In this document: piece after piece, positions 8,548 to 17,491 of the stretch
How the letters are laid out: each line of letters begins with the position of its first letter
How positions within the stretch are numbered: position 1 is the first letter of the stretch
Origin: Dyadobacter endophyticus
GTDB lineage: Bacteria > Bacteroidota > Bacteroidia > Cytophagales > Spirosomataceae
Direction: 5' to 3'
Assembly: GCF_014641595.1 (NCBI RefSeq)
Contig: NZ_BMIA01000005.1
Span: 310,001-374,000 of the forward strand
Length of the DNA stretch: 64,000 bases
The notes under the pieces: generated by a model
Told to the model about the DNA's origin: nothing
Databases searched by the model: none
What the model saw: only the letters and a program-made list of their open reading frames with translations
Program-made: the position numbers and the translations under genes

Positions 8548-10167
8548 TTACCCGTTGTTTTCGCCTCCGGGAGGCGCTCCACCAGGTTTTGGTCCGGCTC
8601 CCGACGGAGCGCCGGAAGGTTTCTGTTGCCCCCTGTTCCGGTTGTTCCTATTATTCCTGTTTCCTTCGTTACTATTCCTGTTTCCCTCGTTGTTGTTGCC
8701 CTTATTCCGGGGCTCTCCACTTGGGTTGTTGTTCCCTTTATTTCTCGGCTCGCCGCCCTGATTCCCCTTATTCCGCTGGCCTTCGTTGGGATTATTGCTT
8801 TTATTACGCGGCTCTTCTCCCGGATTATTGCCTTTATTGCGAGGTTCCTCTCCGCCGTTATTGCCTCTGTTTCTGGGCTCTTCCCCGGAGTTATTGCCCC
8901 GGTTCCGTTGCCCCTGATTTTGGTTGTTACTTTTGTTTGAAGGCGCATTTCCGGGATTACCGTTTCCCGGCTCATTCCCCGGGTTCTCAGCAACGCTGTT
9001 CTCAGGCCCGCCGTTTCCACGGTTTTTACCTGAACGGCTCTTCTTCTTTTTCTTTTTCCTCTGCTCGTCGCTGTACTTTTTGTCCAGATTTTCCAGGTCA
9101 CTGTTCAGTTTGCCGGGGACTCTATCTGCACCTTTTTCGGCCTCGGGCGTCAGGATTTCGAGTGATTCAGGGATAATATCCTTTTTATTCAACTCAATAA
9201 TTTCCAGGACCTTGTTGATGGGCACAGGATACCAGTTCGTATCCTTATCAAACCCAAACCACATGATCTTCTTGAAAATATCCGTCTTCTGCAATGTAGC
9301 AACGCCCTTTTTTGTTTTCAGGGGTGCCTCCACCGCAGGGATATCCCGCAATGCGTCGATGTACGTTTCCAGCTCATAGTTCAGGCAGCATTTCAGCCTC
9401 CCGCATTGCCCCGAAAGCTTCGCCGGGTTTAGCGATAGGTTCTGATAACGCGCCGCAGCAGTTGAAATATTCTTAAAATCGGTGAGCCACGTCGAGCAGC
9501 AAAGTTCGCGGCCGCAAGAGCCTAATCCGCCCAAACGGCTCGCTTCCTGCCGCAGACTGATCTGCCGCATTTCGATACGCACCTTGAACTCCGAAGCCAG
9601 CATTTTGATGAGTTCCCGGAAGTCCACACGCTCTTCGGAAGAATAGTAGAATGTCGTTTTGGTATTGTCCGACTGGTATTCCACATCCGAAAGCTTCATG
9701 TTGAGCTTCATATCCCGGATAATCTCACGCGTGCGGTAGAGCGTAGGCATTTCACGCGCCATCGCCTGTGTGGACTTGTCGAGATCCTTCTCCGTCGCGA
9801 TACGATAGATCACATGCAGGTCGTCGTTCATCTGGACAGCCTTGCGCTTCATTTGCAAACGCACGAGCTCTCCCTGCAACGATACCGTTCCAATATGCTG
9901 GCCGGAGGCCATTTCACAAACCACATAGTCGCCTGTGACGAATTCCAGCTGATTTATATTCCGGAAATATTCCTTTCTGCCTCCTTTGAACTTGACTTCG
10001 ACTACATCAAAACGCTGTCCCGACGGCACGTCCATATGACTGAGCCAATCGAAAACATTCATTTTATTGCATCCGCCTGTTCCGCAGCTTCCACTACTTC
10101 CACATCCGGCGACGGCCGTACCATTAGTACCGCAGCCTCCCCCGGATGAACATGATCCACATCCCAT
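8548..10167 (-). CDS. ricT: PSP1-domain protein RicT (YaaT) with disordered repeat tail
   Basis: A 539-residue protein. The N-terminus is Cys/Gly-rich with six cysteines in 35 residues (C3, C6, C12, C22, C28, C33). The PSP1 domain (about 45-310) has the conserved cysteine motifs LGSCGRELCCSTWL and SGQCGRLKCCLNYE. In Bacillus, RicT works with RicA and RicF, binds Fe-S clusters and modulates RNase Y. From about residue 350 the chain becomes Lys-rich and then a Gly/Asn/Arg/Glu/Pro tail with about nine degenerate EEPRNKGNN-like repeats, presumably disordered and possibly RNA-binding (inference). It lies 15 bp downstream of purD and ends at a strong terminator. Confidence 0.9.
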   Translation of the reverse strand: MGCGSCSSGGGCGTNGTAVAGCGSSGSCGTGGCNKMNVFDWLSHMDVPSGQRFDVVEVKFKGGRKEYFRNINQLEFVTGDYVVCEMASGQHIGTVSLQGELVRLQMKRKAVQMNDDLHVIYRIATEKDLDKSTQAMAREMPTLYRTREIIRDMKLNMKLSDVEYQSDNTKTTFYYSSEERVDFRELIKMLASEFKVRIEMRQISLRQEASRLGGLGSCGRELCCSTWLTDFKNISTAAARYQNLSLNPAKLSGQCGRLKCCLNYELETYIDALRDIPAVEAPLKTKKGVATLQKTDIFKKIMWFGFDKDTNWYPVPINKVLEIIELNKKDIIPESLEILTPEAEKGADRVPGKLNSDLENLDKKYSDEQRKKKKKKSRSGKNRGNGGPENSVAENPGNEPGNGNPGNAPSNKSNNQNQGQRNRGNNSGEEPRNRGNNGGEEPRNKGNNPGEEPRNKSNNPNEGQRNKGNQGGEPRNKGNNNPSGEPRNKGNNNEGNRNSNEGNRNNRNNRNRGQQKPSGAPSGAGPKPGGAPPGGENNG

Positions 10168-10182
10168 AATTTCTCCGCTTCA

Positions 10183-11472
10183 TCAATCGTTATAACGAAT
10201 TAAATCCACGCCAATATCGTGCCGGAAATATTTCCCTTCATATTGCACTGCCTGTGCAGCCCGCTGTGATTTGTGCACCGCGTTTTCGAGGGAATTGGCC
10301 AGGCCGGTCAATGCCATAACCCGTCCTCCGTTTGTCACGACTTCGGCGTTTGCATTAAAAGTGGTACCTGCATGAAACACATGCACATCATCCACTTTTT
10401 CTGTTCCCGAAATCACTTTTCCTTTTTCATAATCCTCAGGATAACCGCCCGACACTACTACGGTGGTCACGGCCACTTGGGGTGAGATCTGCAAATCGAA
10501 ATCTTGCAGGGTACCTTTGGCAGTCGATGCCATCAGCATTGCAAAATCCGACTGGATACGCGGGATTACTACTTCGGTTTCGGGATCGCCCATCCGGACG
10601 TTGTATTCAATCACATAAGGCTCGCCTTTAATGTTCATCAAACCGATGAAAATAAAGCCCACGTATTTGATACCCTCGGTTTGAAGGCCGTATAGTGTTG
10701 GTTTAACGACCTTTTCTTCCACTTTCCGGATAAAATTCGTATCCGCGAACACCACTGGCGAAACGGCGCCCATTCCACCCGTGTTGAGGCCTGTATCGTT
10801 CTCTCCGATACGCTTGTAATCCTTCGCTTCGGGCAGGATTTTGTAGTGCTCTCCATCAGTAAGCACGAATACCGACAATTCTATCCCTTTAAGGAATTGT
10901 TCAACGACAACTTTGTTACCCGCCTTGCCAAATTTGCCGTCCAGCAGCATTTCGCGAAGCGCTTGCGTGGCGTCCGAATGCTTCTCGGCGATGATCACCC
11001 CTTTGCCGGCGGCCAGGCCATCGGCTTTCAATACGATCGGCAGCGACTGGTTTTCCAGGTATTCCAAACCTACTTCCAGCTCTTCGGCCGTGAATGTCCG
11101 AGATGCAGCGGTTGGAATGCCGTATTTCTGCATGAATTGCTTGGAGAAGTCTTTGCTGCCTTCCAGCTGTGCACCTGCCTTGTCGGGGCCGATGATGCGT
11201 ACTTTGGATAGGTCTTCCCGGGCATTAAAATAATCGACTACTCCGTTGACCAGCGGTTCTTCGGGGCCTACGATCACAAGTTCGACATTATTTTCAATTA
11301 CCGCGTTGGCAATCGAGTCAAAATCGTTGTAAGAAATGGATAGGTTCGTTGCCACGCCCGCTGTCCCGGCGTTTCCGGGAGCCATAAACAAGGTGTCGCA
11401 AAGAGGGCTTTGGGCTATTTTCCAGGCAAAAGCGTGTTCTCTTCCGCCCGAGCCCAAGATGAGTATGTTCAT
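10183..11472 (-). CDS. purD: Phosphoribosylamine--glycine ligase
   Basis: A 429-residue ATP-grasp enzyme making GAR from phosphoribosylamine, glycine and ATP in purine synthesis. Features include the N-terminal ILGSGGREHAFAWKI (residues 4-18), APGNAGTAG, the ATP-grasp stretch VLKADGLAAGKGV, and YNVRMGDPETEVV near residue 290. Length is normal. It has its own TATTTTTG promoter element at 11490-11497 and lies between recQ (54 bp upstream) and ricT (15 bp downstream). Confidence 0.97.
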   Translation of the reverse strand: MNILILGSGGREHAFAWKIAQSPLCDTLFMAPGNAGTAGVATNLSISYNDFDSIANAVIENNVELVIVGPEEPLVNGVVDYFNAREDLSKVRIIGPDKAGAQLEGSKDFSKQFMQKYGIPTAASRTFTAEELEVGLEYLENQSLPIVLKADGLAAGKGVIIAEKHSDATQALREMLLDGKFGKAGNKVVVEQFLKGIELSVFVLTDGEHYKILPEAKDYKRIGENDTGLNTGGMGAVSPVVFADTNFIRKVEEKVVKPTLYGLQTEGIKYVGFIFIGLMNIKGEPYVIEYNVRMGDPETEVVIPRIQSDFAMLMASTAKGTLQDFDLQISPQVAVTTVVVSGGYPEDYEKGKVISGTEKVDDVHVFHAGTTFNANAEVVTNGGRVMALTGLANSLENAVHKSQRAAQAVQYEGKYFRHDIGVDLIRYND

Positions 11473-11489
11473 AACAGGTTTTAAAAATT

Positions 11490-11497
11490 CAAAAATA
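11490..11497 (-). promoter_or_regulatory. -7 promoter element of purD
   Basis: TATTTTTG on the minus strand matches the Bacteroidota housekeeping -7 consensus TAnnTTTG, 17 bases before the purD start codon. No clear -33 element. Confidence 0.6.
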
Positions 11498-11526
11498 CTG
11501 ATTGTCCGGCAAGTATTCCGGGGGTG

Positions 11527-13740
11527 CTAGTTGGCTAGTTCCGACAAAAACTTGATCCGCATCAGCCGCAATTCTTCTTCACTGACTTCCTCGCCTTCAA
11601 ATTCATTCAGCGCAGTGCCGATGTTGTCGGTCTCGGCGGTCATAAAATAATCGTAAATATCCTGCTGGCGCTCGCGGTCGATCACCTGGTTGATATAATA
11701 ATCCAGATTGAGCTTCGTACCGGAGTAGCAAATGTGTTCTACTTCTTCGATCACGTCAGCCAGGGCAAGGTCCTTCACTTCGGCAATCTCGTCGAGACTT
11801 ACCTTCCTGTCGACCTGCTGGATGATAAAAATCTTGATTTTAGATTTGTTAACCGTGGATTTGATCACCACGTCCTTCGCCGTTTCAATCTCGTTCTCCT
11901 CCACATAACGCGAAATGAGCTCGATAAACGGCCGGCCGAACTTCTGCACCTTCCCCATTCCCACGCCGTTGATCTGCGCCATTTCCTGCTGGGTGGTAGG
12001 GTAGGTTGTGGCCATTTCTTCCATCGAAGGGTCCTGGAAGATTACGTATGGGGGCAGGTTTTTCTCCTTCGCTACCTTTTTACGCAACGCTTTCAGCATT
12101 CCGAGCAACGCCTCGTCGTAAGCATGCGCACTGCCGCTTCCATTCACGGATTCCTTATCGTCGTCCTCCGGCTTCACTTCCTCCTCGTCGAAGTTGTGAT
12201 CTTTTTGCAACGTAACCGGGTAAGGATCGTTCAGGTATTTGGCCCCTTTTTCACCCAGTCTGATCACTCCGTAATTCTCGATGTCCTTTTCGAGGTAATT
12301 CAGGATCACCAGCTGGCGTATCGCGGACACCCAGTAATCACGCGATTCATTCAGTTCCAAACCTTTACCAGAAACTTCCAGCTGATCGTGTTCGTAGCTT
12401 TTCACATACTGATTGTCGGTGGCGGTCAGCAGATCGGCAATATGGTCGGCGTCGAAGCGCTGTTCTGTCAGCGATACCGCTTTAAGGATCAGGATCACAT
12501 CGTCCTGCACTTTCAGCTTCTCGGTCGGCTTGTTACAATTGTCGCAGAAGCCGCAATCTTTTTCGAGGTATTCCCCGAAATAGCTCAATAGCTGCCGGCG
12601 ACGGCAAATGCCCAGGGTCGAATAGGCTACCATTTCATTCAGCAAATGGCGCGCATTGTCGCGTTCGGTAACGGTTTTATCCTTATTGAATTTTTCGAGC
12701 TTCTGGATATCGTCGTAGCTGTAAAACATCAGACAATTCCCTTCCAGCCCATCACGGCCCGCACGCCCTGTTTCCTGATAATAGCCTTCCAGCGACTTGG
12801 GTACATCATAATGGATCACAAAACGCACGTCAGGCTTGTCGATCCCCATTCCGAATGCAATTGTAGCCACGATCACGTCGCACTCCTCGTTCAAGAACGC
12901 GTCCTGGTTGCTCATCCGTGTATTGGCATCGAGGCCCGCATGATACGGTAATGCACGTACGTCGTTGACATTCAAAAGCTCCGCTACTTCCTCTACTGTC
13001 TTCCGGCTCAGGCAATACACGATGCCCGACTTCCCTTTGTTGTTACGGATATAGCGGATCAGCTGCTTTTTGACATCCTTTTTCGGACGAATTTCGTAGT
13101 AGAGGTTTTTCCGATTAAAAGAAGATTTAAACGTCTCAGCCTCTTCCATTTGCAGGTTTTTACGAATATCCTGCTGCACTTTCGGCGTAGCGGTGGCCGT
13201 GAGCGCAATAATCGGTAGCTTGCCGATATTCTCTATAATTCCGTAAATCCGGCGATATTCAGGACGAAAATCGTGGCCCCATTCCGAAATACAGTGGGCT
13301 TCGTCGATAGCCACGAACGAGATTTGTACTCTTTTGAGAAAATCGAGATTATCTTCTTTCGTAAGCGATTCAGGGGCAATGTAAAGCAGTTTGAGACTTC
13401 CGTCGAGCGCATCGGTCTTGACGCGTGTCATTTCAGCTTTGGTAAGCGTGGAATTCAGGAATTGAGCGTTGATACCGAACGCAGTAAGCTGGTCGACCTG
13501 GTTTTTCATCAGGGCGATCAGTGGCGAGATCACGATGGTCAGTCCGTCGCTGACGAGGGCAGGAAGCTGGTAGCAGAGTGACTTGCCTGCGCCCGTGGGC
13601 ATGATCACAAATGTATTTTTACCTAAAAGGATATTTTGTATGATAACTTCCTGATCTCCGCGGAACTGACTGTATCCAAATATTTCTTTAAGCTTCCCTT
13701 TTAACGTGTCTGTTACGACTTTATCAACCTGCTGTACCAT
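11527..13740 (-). CDS. recQ: ATP-dependent DNA helicase RecQ
   Basis: A 737-residue superfamily 2 helicase that unwinds DNA 3'-5' in repair and fork restart. It carries Walker A MPTGAGKS (47-54), the DEAH box AIDEAHCISEWGHDFRP (about 144-160), motif VI QETGRAGRDG, the RQC zinc cysteines (C...CGFCDNC, about 376-401), a winged helix and an HRDC domain around residues 545-625. An acidic linker (EEEVKPEDDDKES) separates RQC and HRDC, and about 110 extra helical residues follow HRDC, making it longer than E. coli RecQ (about 610). It is divergent from kdsD. Confidence 0.96.
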   Translation of the reverse strand: MVQQVDKVVTDTLKGKLKEIFGYSQFRGDQEVIIQNILLGKNTFVIMPTGAGKSLCYQLPALVSDGLTIVISPLIALMKNQVDQLTAFGINAQFLNSTLTKAEMTRVKTDALDGSLKLLYIAPESLTKEDNLDFLKRVQISFVAIDEAHCISEWGHDFRPEYRRIYGIIENIGKLPIIALTATATPKVQQDIRKNLQMEEAETFKSSFNRKNLYYEIRPKKDVKKQLIRYIRNNKGKSGIVYCLSRKTVEEVAELLNVNDVRALPYHAGLDANTRMSNQDAFLNEECDVIVATIAFGMGIDKPDVRFVIHYDVPKSLEGYYQETGRAGRDGLEGNCLMFYSYDDIQKLEKFNKDKTVTERDNARHLLNEMVAYSTLGICRRRQLLSYFGEYLEKDCGFCDNCNKPTEKLKVQDDVILILKAVSLTEQRFDADHIADLLTATDNQYVKSYEHDQLEVSGKGLELNESRDYWVSAIRQLVILNYLEKDIENYGVIRLGEKGAKYLNDPYPVTLQKDHNFDEEEVKPEDDDKESVNGSGSAHAYDEALLGMLKALRKKVAKEKNLPPYVIFQDPSMEEMATTYPTTQQEMAQINGVGMGKVQKFGRPFIELISRYVEENEIETAKDVVIKSTVNKSKIKIFIIQQVDRKVSLDEIAEVKDLALADVIEEVEHICYSGTKLNLDYYINQVIDRERQQDIYDYFMTAETDNIGTALNEFEGEEVSEEELRLMRIKFLSELAN

Positions 13741-13774
13741 ACTCTGTTCACAAAATGGTTATTCCAAACTTCCC

Positions 13775-13782
13775 TATCTTTG
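13775..13782 (+). promoter_or_regulatory. -7 promoter element of kdsD
   Basis: TATCTTTG matches TAnnTTTG in the recQ-kdsD divergent gap, 50 bases before the proposed TTG start. Confidence 0.6.
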
Positions 13783-13832
13783 CGCTTTGAAATAAATAAT
13801 GACTTTTTGTCTCTTTAAACTGTCTTTCAGAT

Positions 13833-14807
13833 TTGAAATTAATAAAAAATATTCAGTCAACCGCAAAAGAAGTATTACGTCAGGAGGCAGAAGCGCTGCG
13901 TAATCTGATTGAATTGATCGATGATGAATTTGAAAAATGCGTATATGCCATTTTACATTCCGGAGGACGCGTTGTTGTCTCTGGTGTGGGTAAAAGCGCC
14001 ATTGTAGGACAGAAGATTGTAGCGACGCTGAACTCCACCGGAACGCCGGCATTATTTATGCACGCGGCCGACGCAATCCACGGCGATCTGGGTATGATTC
14101 AGGACAACGACGTGGTGATCGTCATCTCCAAAAGCGGCGATACGCCCGAGATCAAAGTGCTTGTCCCCCTGTTAAAACGGACCGGTGTGCAAATGATCGC
14201 GATGGTAAGCAACAAGGACTCTTACCTGGCCAAAAACTGCATTCTTACGCTTCATGCATACGCTCCGGCGGAAGCGGACCCCCTCAACCTCGCACCCACA
14301 ACTAGCACTTCGGTGACAATGGCCCTGGGCGATGCGCTCGCGATATGCCTGCTCGAAGCACGCGGCTTTACACACGACGATTTCGCCCGGTACCACCCCG
14401 GCGGCTCGCTCGGCAAGCGGCTTTACCTTAAAGTCTGCGACATTTACCCGCATAATGCATTACCAACTGTGAACGAGCAGGCGACATTGCAGGAGGTGAT
14501 TCTCGAAATGACCTCGAAACGGCTGGGCGCAACGGCGGTAGTCGCAGAAAACGGCGATATGGCTGGTATCATTACCGACGGCGATCTTCGCAGAATGCTA
14601 AAAACTTATGGCGCAGCCGGCTTGCTGGATCTCCATGCCAGCGATATCATGACAAAATCACCGATTACGGTTTCTCCTGATGAATATGCGGTGAACGCAC
14701 TGGAAGTAATGCAGTCTAAAAGCATTACGCAAGTGGTGGTGGTCGAAGAGGGTAAGGCGCTGGGCTTTGTGCATTTGCACGATTTGCTGAGAGAGGGGTT
14801 GGTATAA
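13833..14807 (+). CDS. kdsD: D-arabinose-5-phosphate isomerase (KpsF/GutQ family)
   Basis: A 324-residue protein with an N-terminal SIS sugar-isomerase domain (about 38-170, VSGVGKSAIVGQKIVATLNS) and two C-terminal CBS domains (about 205-324, ending in VVVEEGKALGFVHLHDLL). It interconverts ribulose 5-phosphate and arabinose 5-phosphate, the first step to Kdo for lipopolysaccharide. The start is a TTG in MKLIKNIQ; an upstream ATG at 13799 is out of frame. LptD elsewhere in the window fits an LPS-bearing outer membrane. Confidence 0.93.
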   Translation: MKLIKNIQSTAKEVLRQEAEALRNLIELIDDEFEKCVYAILHSGGRVVVSGVGKSAIVGQKIVATLNSTGTPALFMHAADAIHGDLGMIQDNDVVIVISKSGDTPEIKVLVPLLKRTGVQMIAMVSNKDSYLAKNCILTLHAYAPAEADPLNLAPTTSTSVTMALGDALAICLLEARGFTHDDFARYHPGGSLGKRLYLKVCDIYPHNALPTVNEQATLQEVILEMTSKRLGATAVVAENGDMAGIITDGDLRRMLKTYGAAGLLDLHASDIMTKSPITVSPDEYAVNALEVMQSKSITQVVVVEEGKALGFVHLHDLLREGLV

Positions 14808-14814
14808 CCCAGTT

Positions 14815-14876
14815 GTCACGCCGAGCGGAGTCGAAGCGCGGTACTGTTACCGCGCTTCGACTCCGCTCGGCGTGAC
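14815..14876. repeat. REP-like 29-bp perfect palindrome between convergent genes
   Basis: Left arm 14815-14843 and right arm 14848-14876 are exact reverse complements around a 4-nt loop (CTGT). The arm contains GAGCGGAGTCGAAGCG, the core of a motif I recall as dispersed in many bacterial genomes. It lies between the convergent kdsD and DUF4293 genes, where it could act as a transcription barrier, but it lacks T-runs. Confidence 0.8.
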
Positions 14877-14884
14877 ATACTATA

Positions 14885-15361
14885 CTATCTGAAGCGTTTC
14901 GATTGCTGCACTGCGCGCTCGTCTTTGCGGATGAAGCGGTTGGCAAAAACATTGGCGAGCATTGCGCCTACCAGCCCGTAGAAGCCGATATCGTATTTGC
15001 CTGGCAGTTCCGGATCGAACAACTTGGCAGTTTTGTAGAAAGTAAAATAGATAACGAGCCCCATGAGCACCGTTAGCAATATCGAATTAACCGCACAAAG
15101 TGCCGATTGAAGCACGCGGTTTTTGAATTGCAGGATCGAATAGGCACCTATACCCGCCACCAGGATTGCCAGCGCGACGAGATAATATACCGGCTGAACA
15201 TTGGACTGCACTTCGTTGATCTGATGATGCAGTTTCAGGGCCGTCAGTTCGGCACTTTGTCCTCCCGCTAACGCTACTTTCGACCAGATCGGGAATGCGA
15301 GAAAAATACCCATTCCAATGACGACCATTGCCAGGAAGATAGTTTGAATACGTTGTAACAT
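14885..15361 (-). CDS. DUF4293 family membrane protein
   Basis: A 158-residue protein with four predicted membrane helices (about 5-25, 55-75, 85-108, 125-145), starting MLQRIQTIFLAM, the typical opening of DUF4293 proteins of Bacteroidota. Function is unknown. The last residues are basic (RKDERAVQQSKRFR). It has its own -7 element at 15397-15404, and the REP-like palindrome lies just past its stop codon. Confidence 0.85.
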   Translation of the reverse strand: MLQRIQTIFLAMVVIGMGIFLAFPIWSKVALAGGQSAELTALKLHHQINEVQSNVQPVYYLVALAILVAGIGAYSILQFKNRVLQSALCAVNSILLTVLMGLVIYFTFYKTAKLFDPELPGKYDIGFYGLVGAMLANVFANRFIRKDERAVQQSKRFR

Positions 15362-15396
15362 GCTTTTTTAAGAGTTGTTCTTTTTCAAATGATCGG

Positions 15397-15404
15397 CAAA
15401 TTTA
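15397..15404 (-). promoter_or_regulatory. -7 promoter element of the DUF4293 gene
   Basis: TAAATTTG on the minus strand matches TAnnTTTG, 35 bases before the start codon. Confidence 0.5.
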
Positions 15405-15433
15405 GGTAAAGACGGCATTTGCCGGAAATAGGA

Positions 15434-16744
15434 TCAGGAAATCACCTCACCATAGAGGTCAAATTCCTCGGCCGAAGTTACTTTCACCTGCGCATAGTCG
15501 CCCAACCGCACATACTGGCTTGCCGGAACGAGTACCTCATTGTCGACCTCGGGTGAATCGTACTCGGTACGGCCGATGAAATAGCCGCCTTCCTTACGGT
15601 CGAAGAGCACTTTGAAAGTTTTGCCGATTTTCTCCTGGTTAAGTTCCGCCGAAATACCCTGCTGCAATTCCATGATCGCGTCGGCACGCTCCTGCTTCAC
15701 TTCCGGGTCGATATCGTCCGGCATTGTGAATGAATGTGTATTATCCTCATGCGAGTATTGGAATGCACCCAGGCGATCGAAACGCATTTTTTCAACAAAC
15801 TCGTAAGTTTCATCGAAAAGCGCTTCTGTTTCGCCGGGATGACCGACGATCAGCGTTGTGCGCAATGCGATATCAGGCACTTTGTCGCGGATAGCATGGA
15901 TGAGCGCTTCGGTTTTTTCACGGGTAATGCCGCGACGCATCAGTTTCAACATTTCCGTAGAGCCCGATTGCAGCGGCATATCAAGATATCTGGCGATATT
16001 GCTGCGCTCGTTCATCACATCGAGCACGTCCATCGGGAAGCCTGCCGGATAAGCATATTGCAAACGGATCCAGTCAATGCCTTCCACATCCGAAAGGTTA
16101 CGGAGCAGGTCGGAAAGGTTTCTTTTTTTGTAAATATCCAGGCCATAGTAAGTCAGGTCCTGGGCAATGAGGATCAGCTCCTTGGTACCACGTTTCGCCA
16201 GTGATTTGGCTTCTTTTACCAGGTCCTCGATCGACCGTGAAACGTGTCCTCCGCGCATGAGCGGGATCGCGCAAAACGAGCACGGGCGGTCGCAGCCTTC
16301 GGCGATTTTCAAGTACGCATAATGCGCTGGCGTCGTGAGCAGGCGCTCGCCTACGAGTTCATGTTTGTAATCGGCTTTCAACGTTTTGAGTAGCCGCGGC
16401 AACTCGTTGGTCCCGAACCAGGCATCCACTGTGGGTATTTCAACCGAAAGCTCGTCCTTGTACCGGTGCGACAAGCAACCTGTAACATAAACCTTATCCA
16501 CCATTCCGGCTGCTTTGGCATCGGCGTAGCGCAAAATCGTGTTGATAGATTCCTCCTTCGCATTGTCGATAAACCCGCAAGTATTGATCACAACAATCTG
16601 CGAATCATCCTTTTTAGATTCGTGGTCCACTGCGAACCCGTTTCCTTTGAGCTGCGTGTACAGCACTTCCGAGTCCACGAGGTTTTTGGAGCAACCCAGC
16701 GTCACGATATTGACTTTATTCTTGACTATTCCTTTGGTTTTCAT
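15434..16744 (-). CDS. rimO: Ribosomal protein uS12 methylthiotransferase
   Basis: A 436-residue radical SAM enzyme that methylthiolates the conserved aspartate of ribosomal protein S12. The N-terminal UPF0004 domain supplies C18, C56 and C90 for one cluster; the radical SAM motif CxxxCxxC is at C151, C155 and C158 (GCDRPCSFCAIPLMRGGH); a TRAM domain ends the protein. The SAM motif and overall pattern distinguish RimO from MiaB. It is probably transcribed alone: 72 bp separate it from the DUF4293 gene and 129 bp from the gene upstream. Confidence 0.94.
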   Translation of the reverse strand: MKTKGIVKNKVNIVTLGCSKNLVDSEVLYTQLKGNGFAVDHESKKDDSQIVVINTCGFIDNAKEESINTILRYADAKAAGMVDKVYVTGCLSHRYKDELSVEIPTVDAWFGTNELPRLLKTLKADYKHELVGERLLTTPAHYAYLKIAEGCDRPCSFCAIPLMRGGHVSRSIEDLVKEAKSLAKRGTKELILIAQDLTYYGLDIYKKRNLSDLLRNLSDVEGIDWIRLQYAYPAGFPMDVLDVMNERSNIARYLDMPLQSGSTEMLKLMRRGITREKTEALIHAIRDKVPDIALRTTLIVGHPGETEALFDETYEFVEKMRFDRLGAFQYSHEDNTHSFTMPDDIDPEVKQERADAIMELQQGISAELNQEKIGKTFKVLFDRKEGGYFIGRTEYDSPEVDNEVLVPASQYVRLGDYAQVKVTSAEEFDLYGEVIS

Positions 16745-16752
16745 TGTAATGA

Positions 16753-16780
16753 GCTGTCGGCTATCGGCTGTCAGCTATCG
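16753..16780. repeat. Two tandem copies of a 14-bp unit
   Basis: GCTGTCGGCTATCG (16753-16766) is followed directly by GCTGTCAGCTATCG (16767-16780), differing at one base, just upstream of rimO. Similar fragments occur near 33461-33468. Confidence 0.7.
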
Positions 16781-16873
16781 GCTTTAAATGTTTGGAGCGG
16801 CGTTCACATCAAAGTGACTGATAATGAACGGCCAAATGGGGTGCAAAGTTCGGAAAAAATCAGACAGGAAGCA

Positions 16874-17491
16874 CTATGGAATGAAAGGAAATCGCTTACG
16901 CTTAAATTCGGTCGGGATTTTCTTGAAATACTCCTGAATGACCCACGCGCCGGGCATTTTATAGGGCAGAATGAAATAATCGCCGTTTGCGAGGTAATAG
17001 GTGGTATAGGTAATCGGCATTTTAGCTCCTTCGTTACTCGTGATCAGCACTCGTGTGATATCGCCTTCTTTCAATCTTAGCCTCGAATCTCCGAAGGTTA
17101 GTTCCAGCTCGTGCTCTTCCGGAAATGTTTCAATGATTACACCCTCCGCGTACTTCCAGTGATTTGCGTCGATTAGCAACACATACAGGGAAAGTCCTAT
17201 CATAATACAACTCAAACTGAACAGCAGCAGCCTTCCTACAAAGGGGTAGCCAGTATCCGGCGCCATCGGGATTGTGAATGCAGCCACTAAAAAAAATGAG
17301 CCCGCTATCAGCACTAAACACAAGAAGGCATTATCGAACGTCAAAAAATACGCCCATGCGTCGATCTGGTAATTTCGCTTAACCTTTACCGGAGAATTCG
17401 TACCTATGGTATCTCTTGTGTGCCGCACCAGCCGCCAGATGCCCCAGCCAACCGGCACAAATACGCCTAAAAAGATGATCAGTGTTTCCAT
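16874..17491 (-). CDS. Membrane protein of unknown function
   Basis: A 205-residue protein with three predicted membrane segments (about 1-20, 52-74 and 85-106) and a soluble C-terminal half of about 95 residues rich in beta-type sequence (YAEGVIIETFPEEHELELTF), loosely reminiscent of PH-like membrane-protein domains. I recognise no family. Its ATG directly abuts the T-run of the hairpin that probably ends ftsY transcription, with almost no separate ribosome-binding space, so its own transcription start is uncertain. Confidence 0.7.
   Translation of the reverse strand: METLIIFLGVFVPVGWGIWRLVRHTRDTIGTNSPVKVKRNYQIDAWAYFLTFDNAFLCLVLIAGSFFLVAAFTIPMAPDTGYPFVGRLLLFSLSCIMIGLSLYVLLIDANHWKYAEGVIIETFPEEHELELTFGDSRLRLKEGDITRVLITSNEGAKMPITYTTYYLANGDYFILPYKMPGAWVIQEYFKKIPTEFKRKRFPFIP

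Noticed and set aside
8490..9101. A 203-residue minus-strand frame rich in Arg/Thr repeats, and plus-strand frames at 8509-9379
   Set aside because: Products of the low-complexity repeat region of ricT read in other frames; no start context or family.
11734..12591. A 285-residue plus-strand open frame
   Set aside because: Lies wholly antisense to recQ, whose helicase, RQC and HRDC motifs are intact; composition rich in Phe/His/Leu as expected for a shadow frame.
16466..17080. A 204-residue plus-strand frame spanning the rimO 5' end and the gap upstream
   Set aside because: Overlaps the rimO and membrane-protein genes in antisense and shows no recognisable domain.
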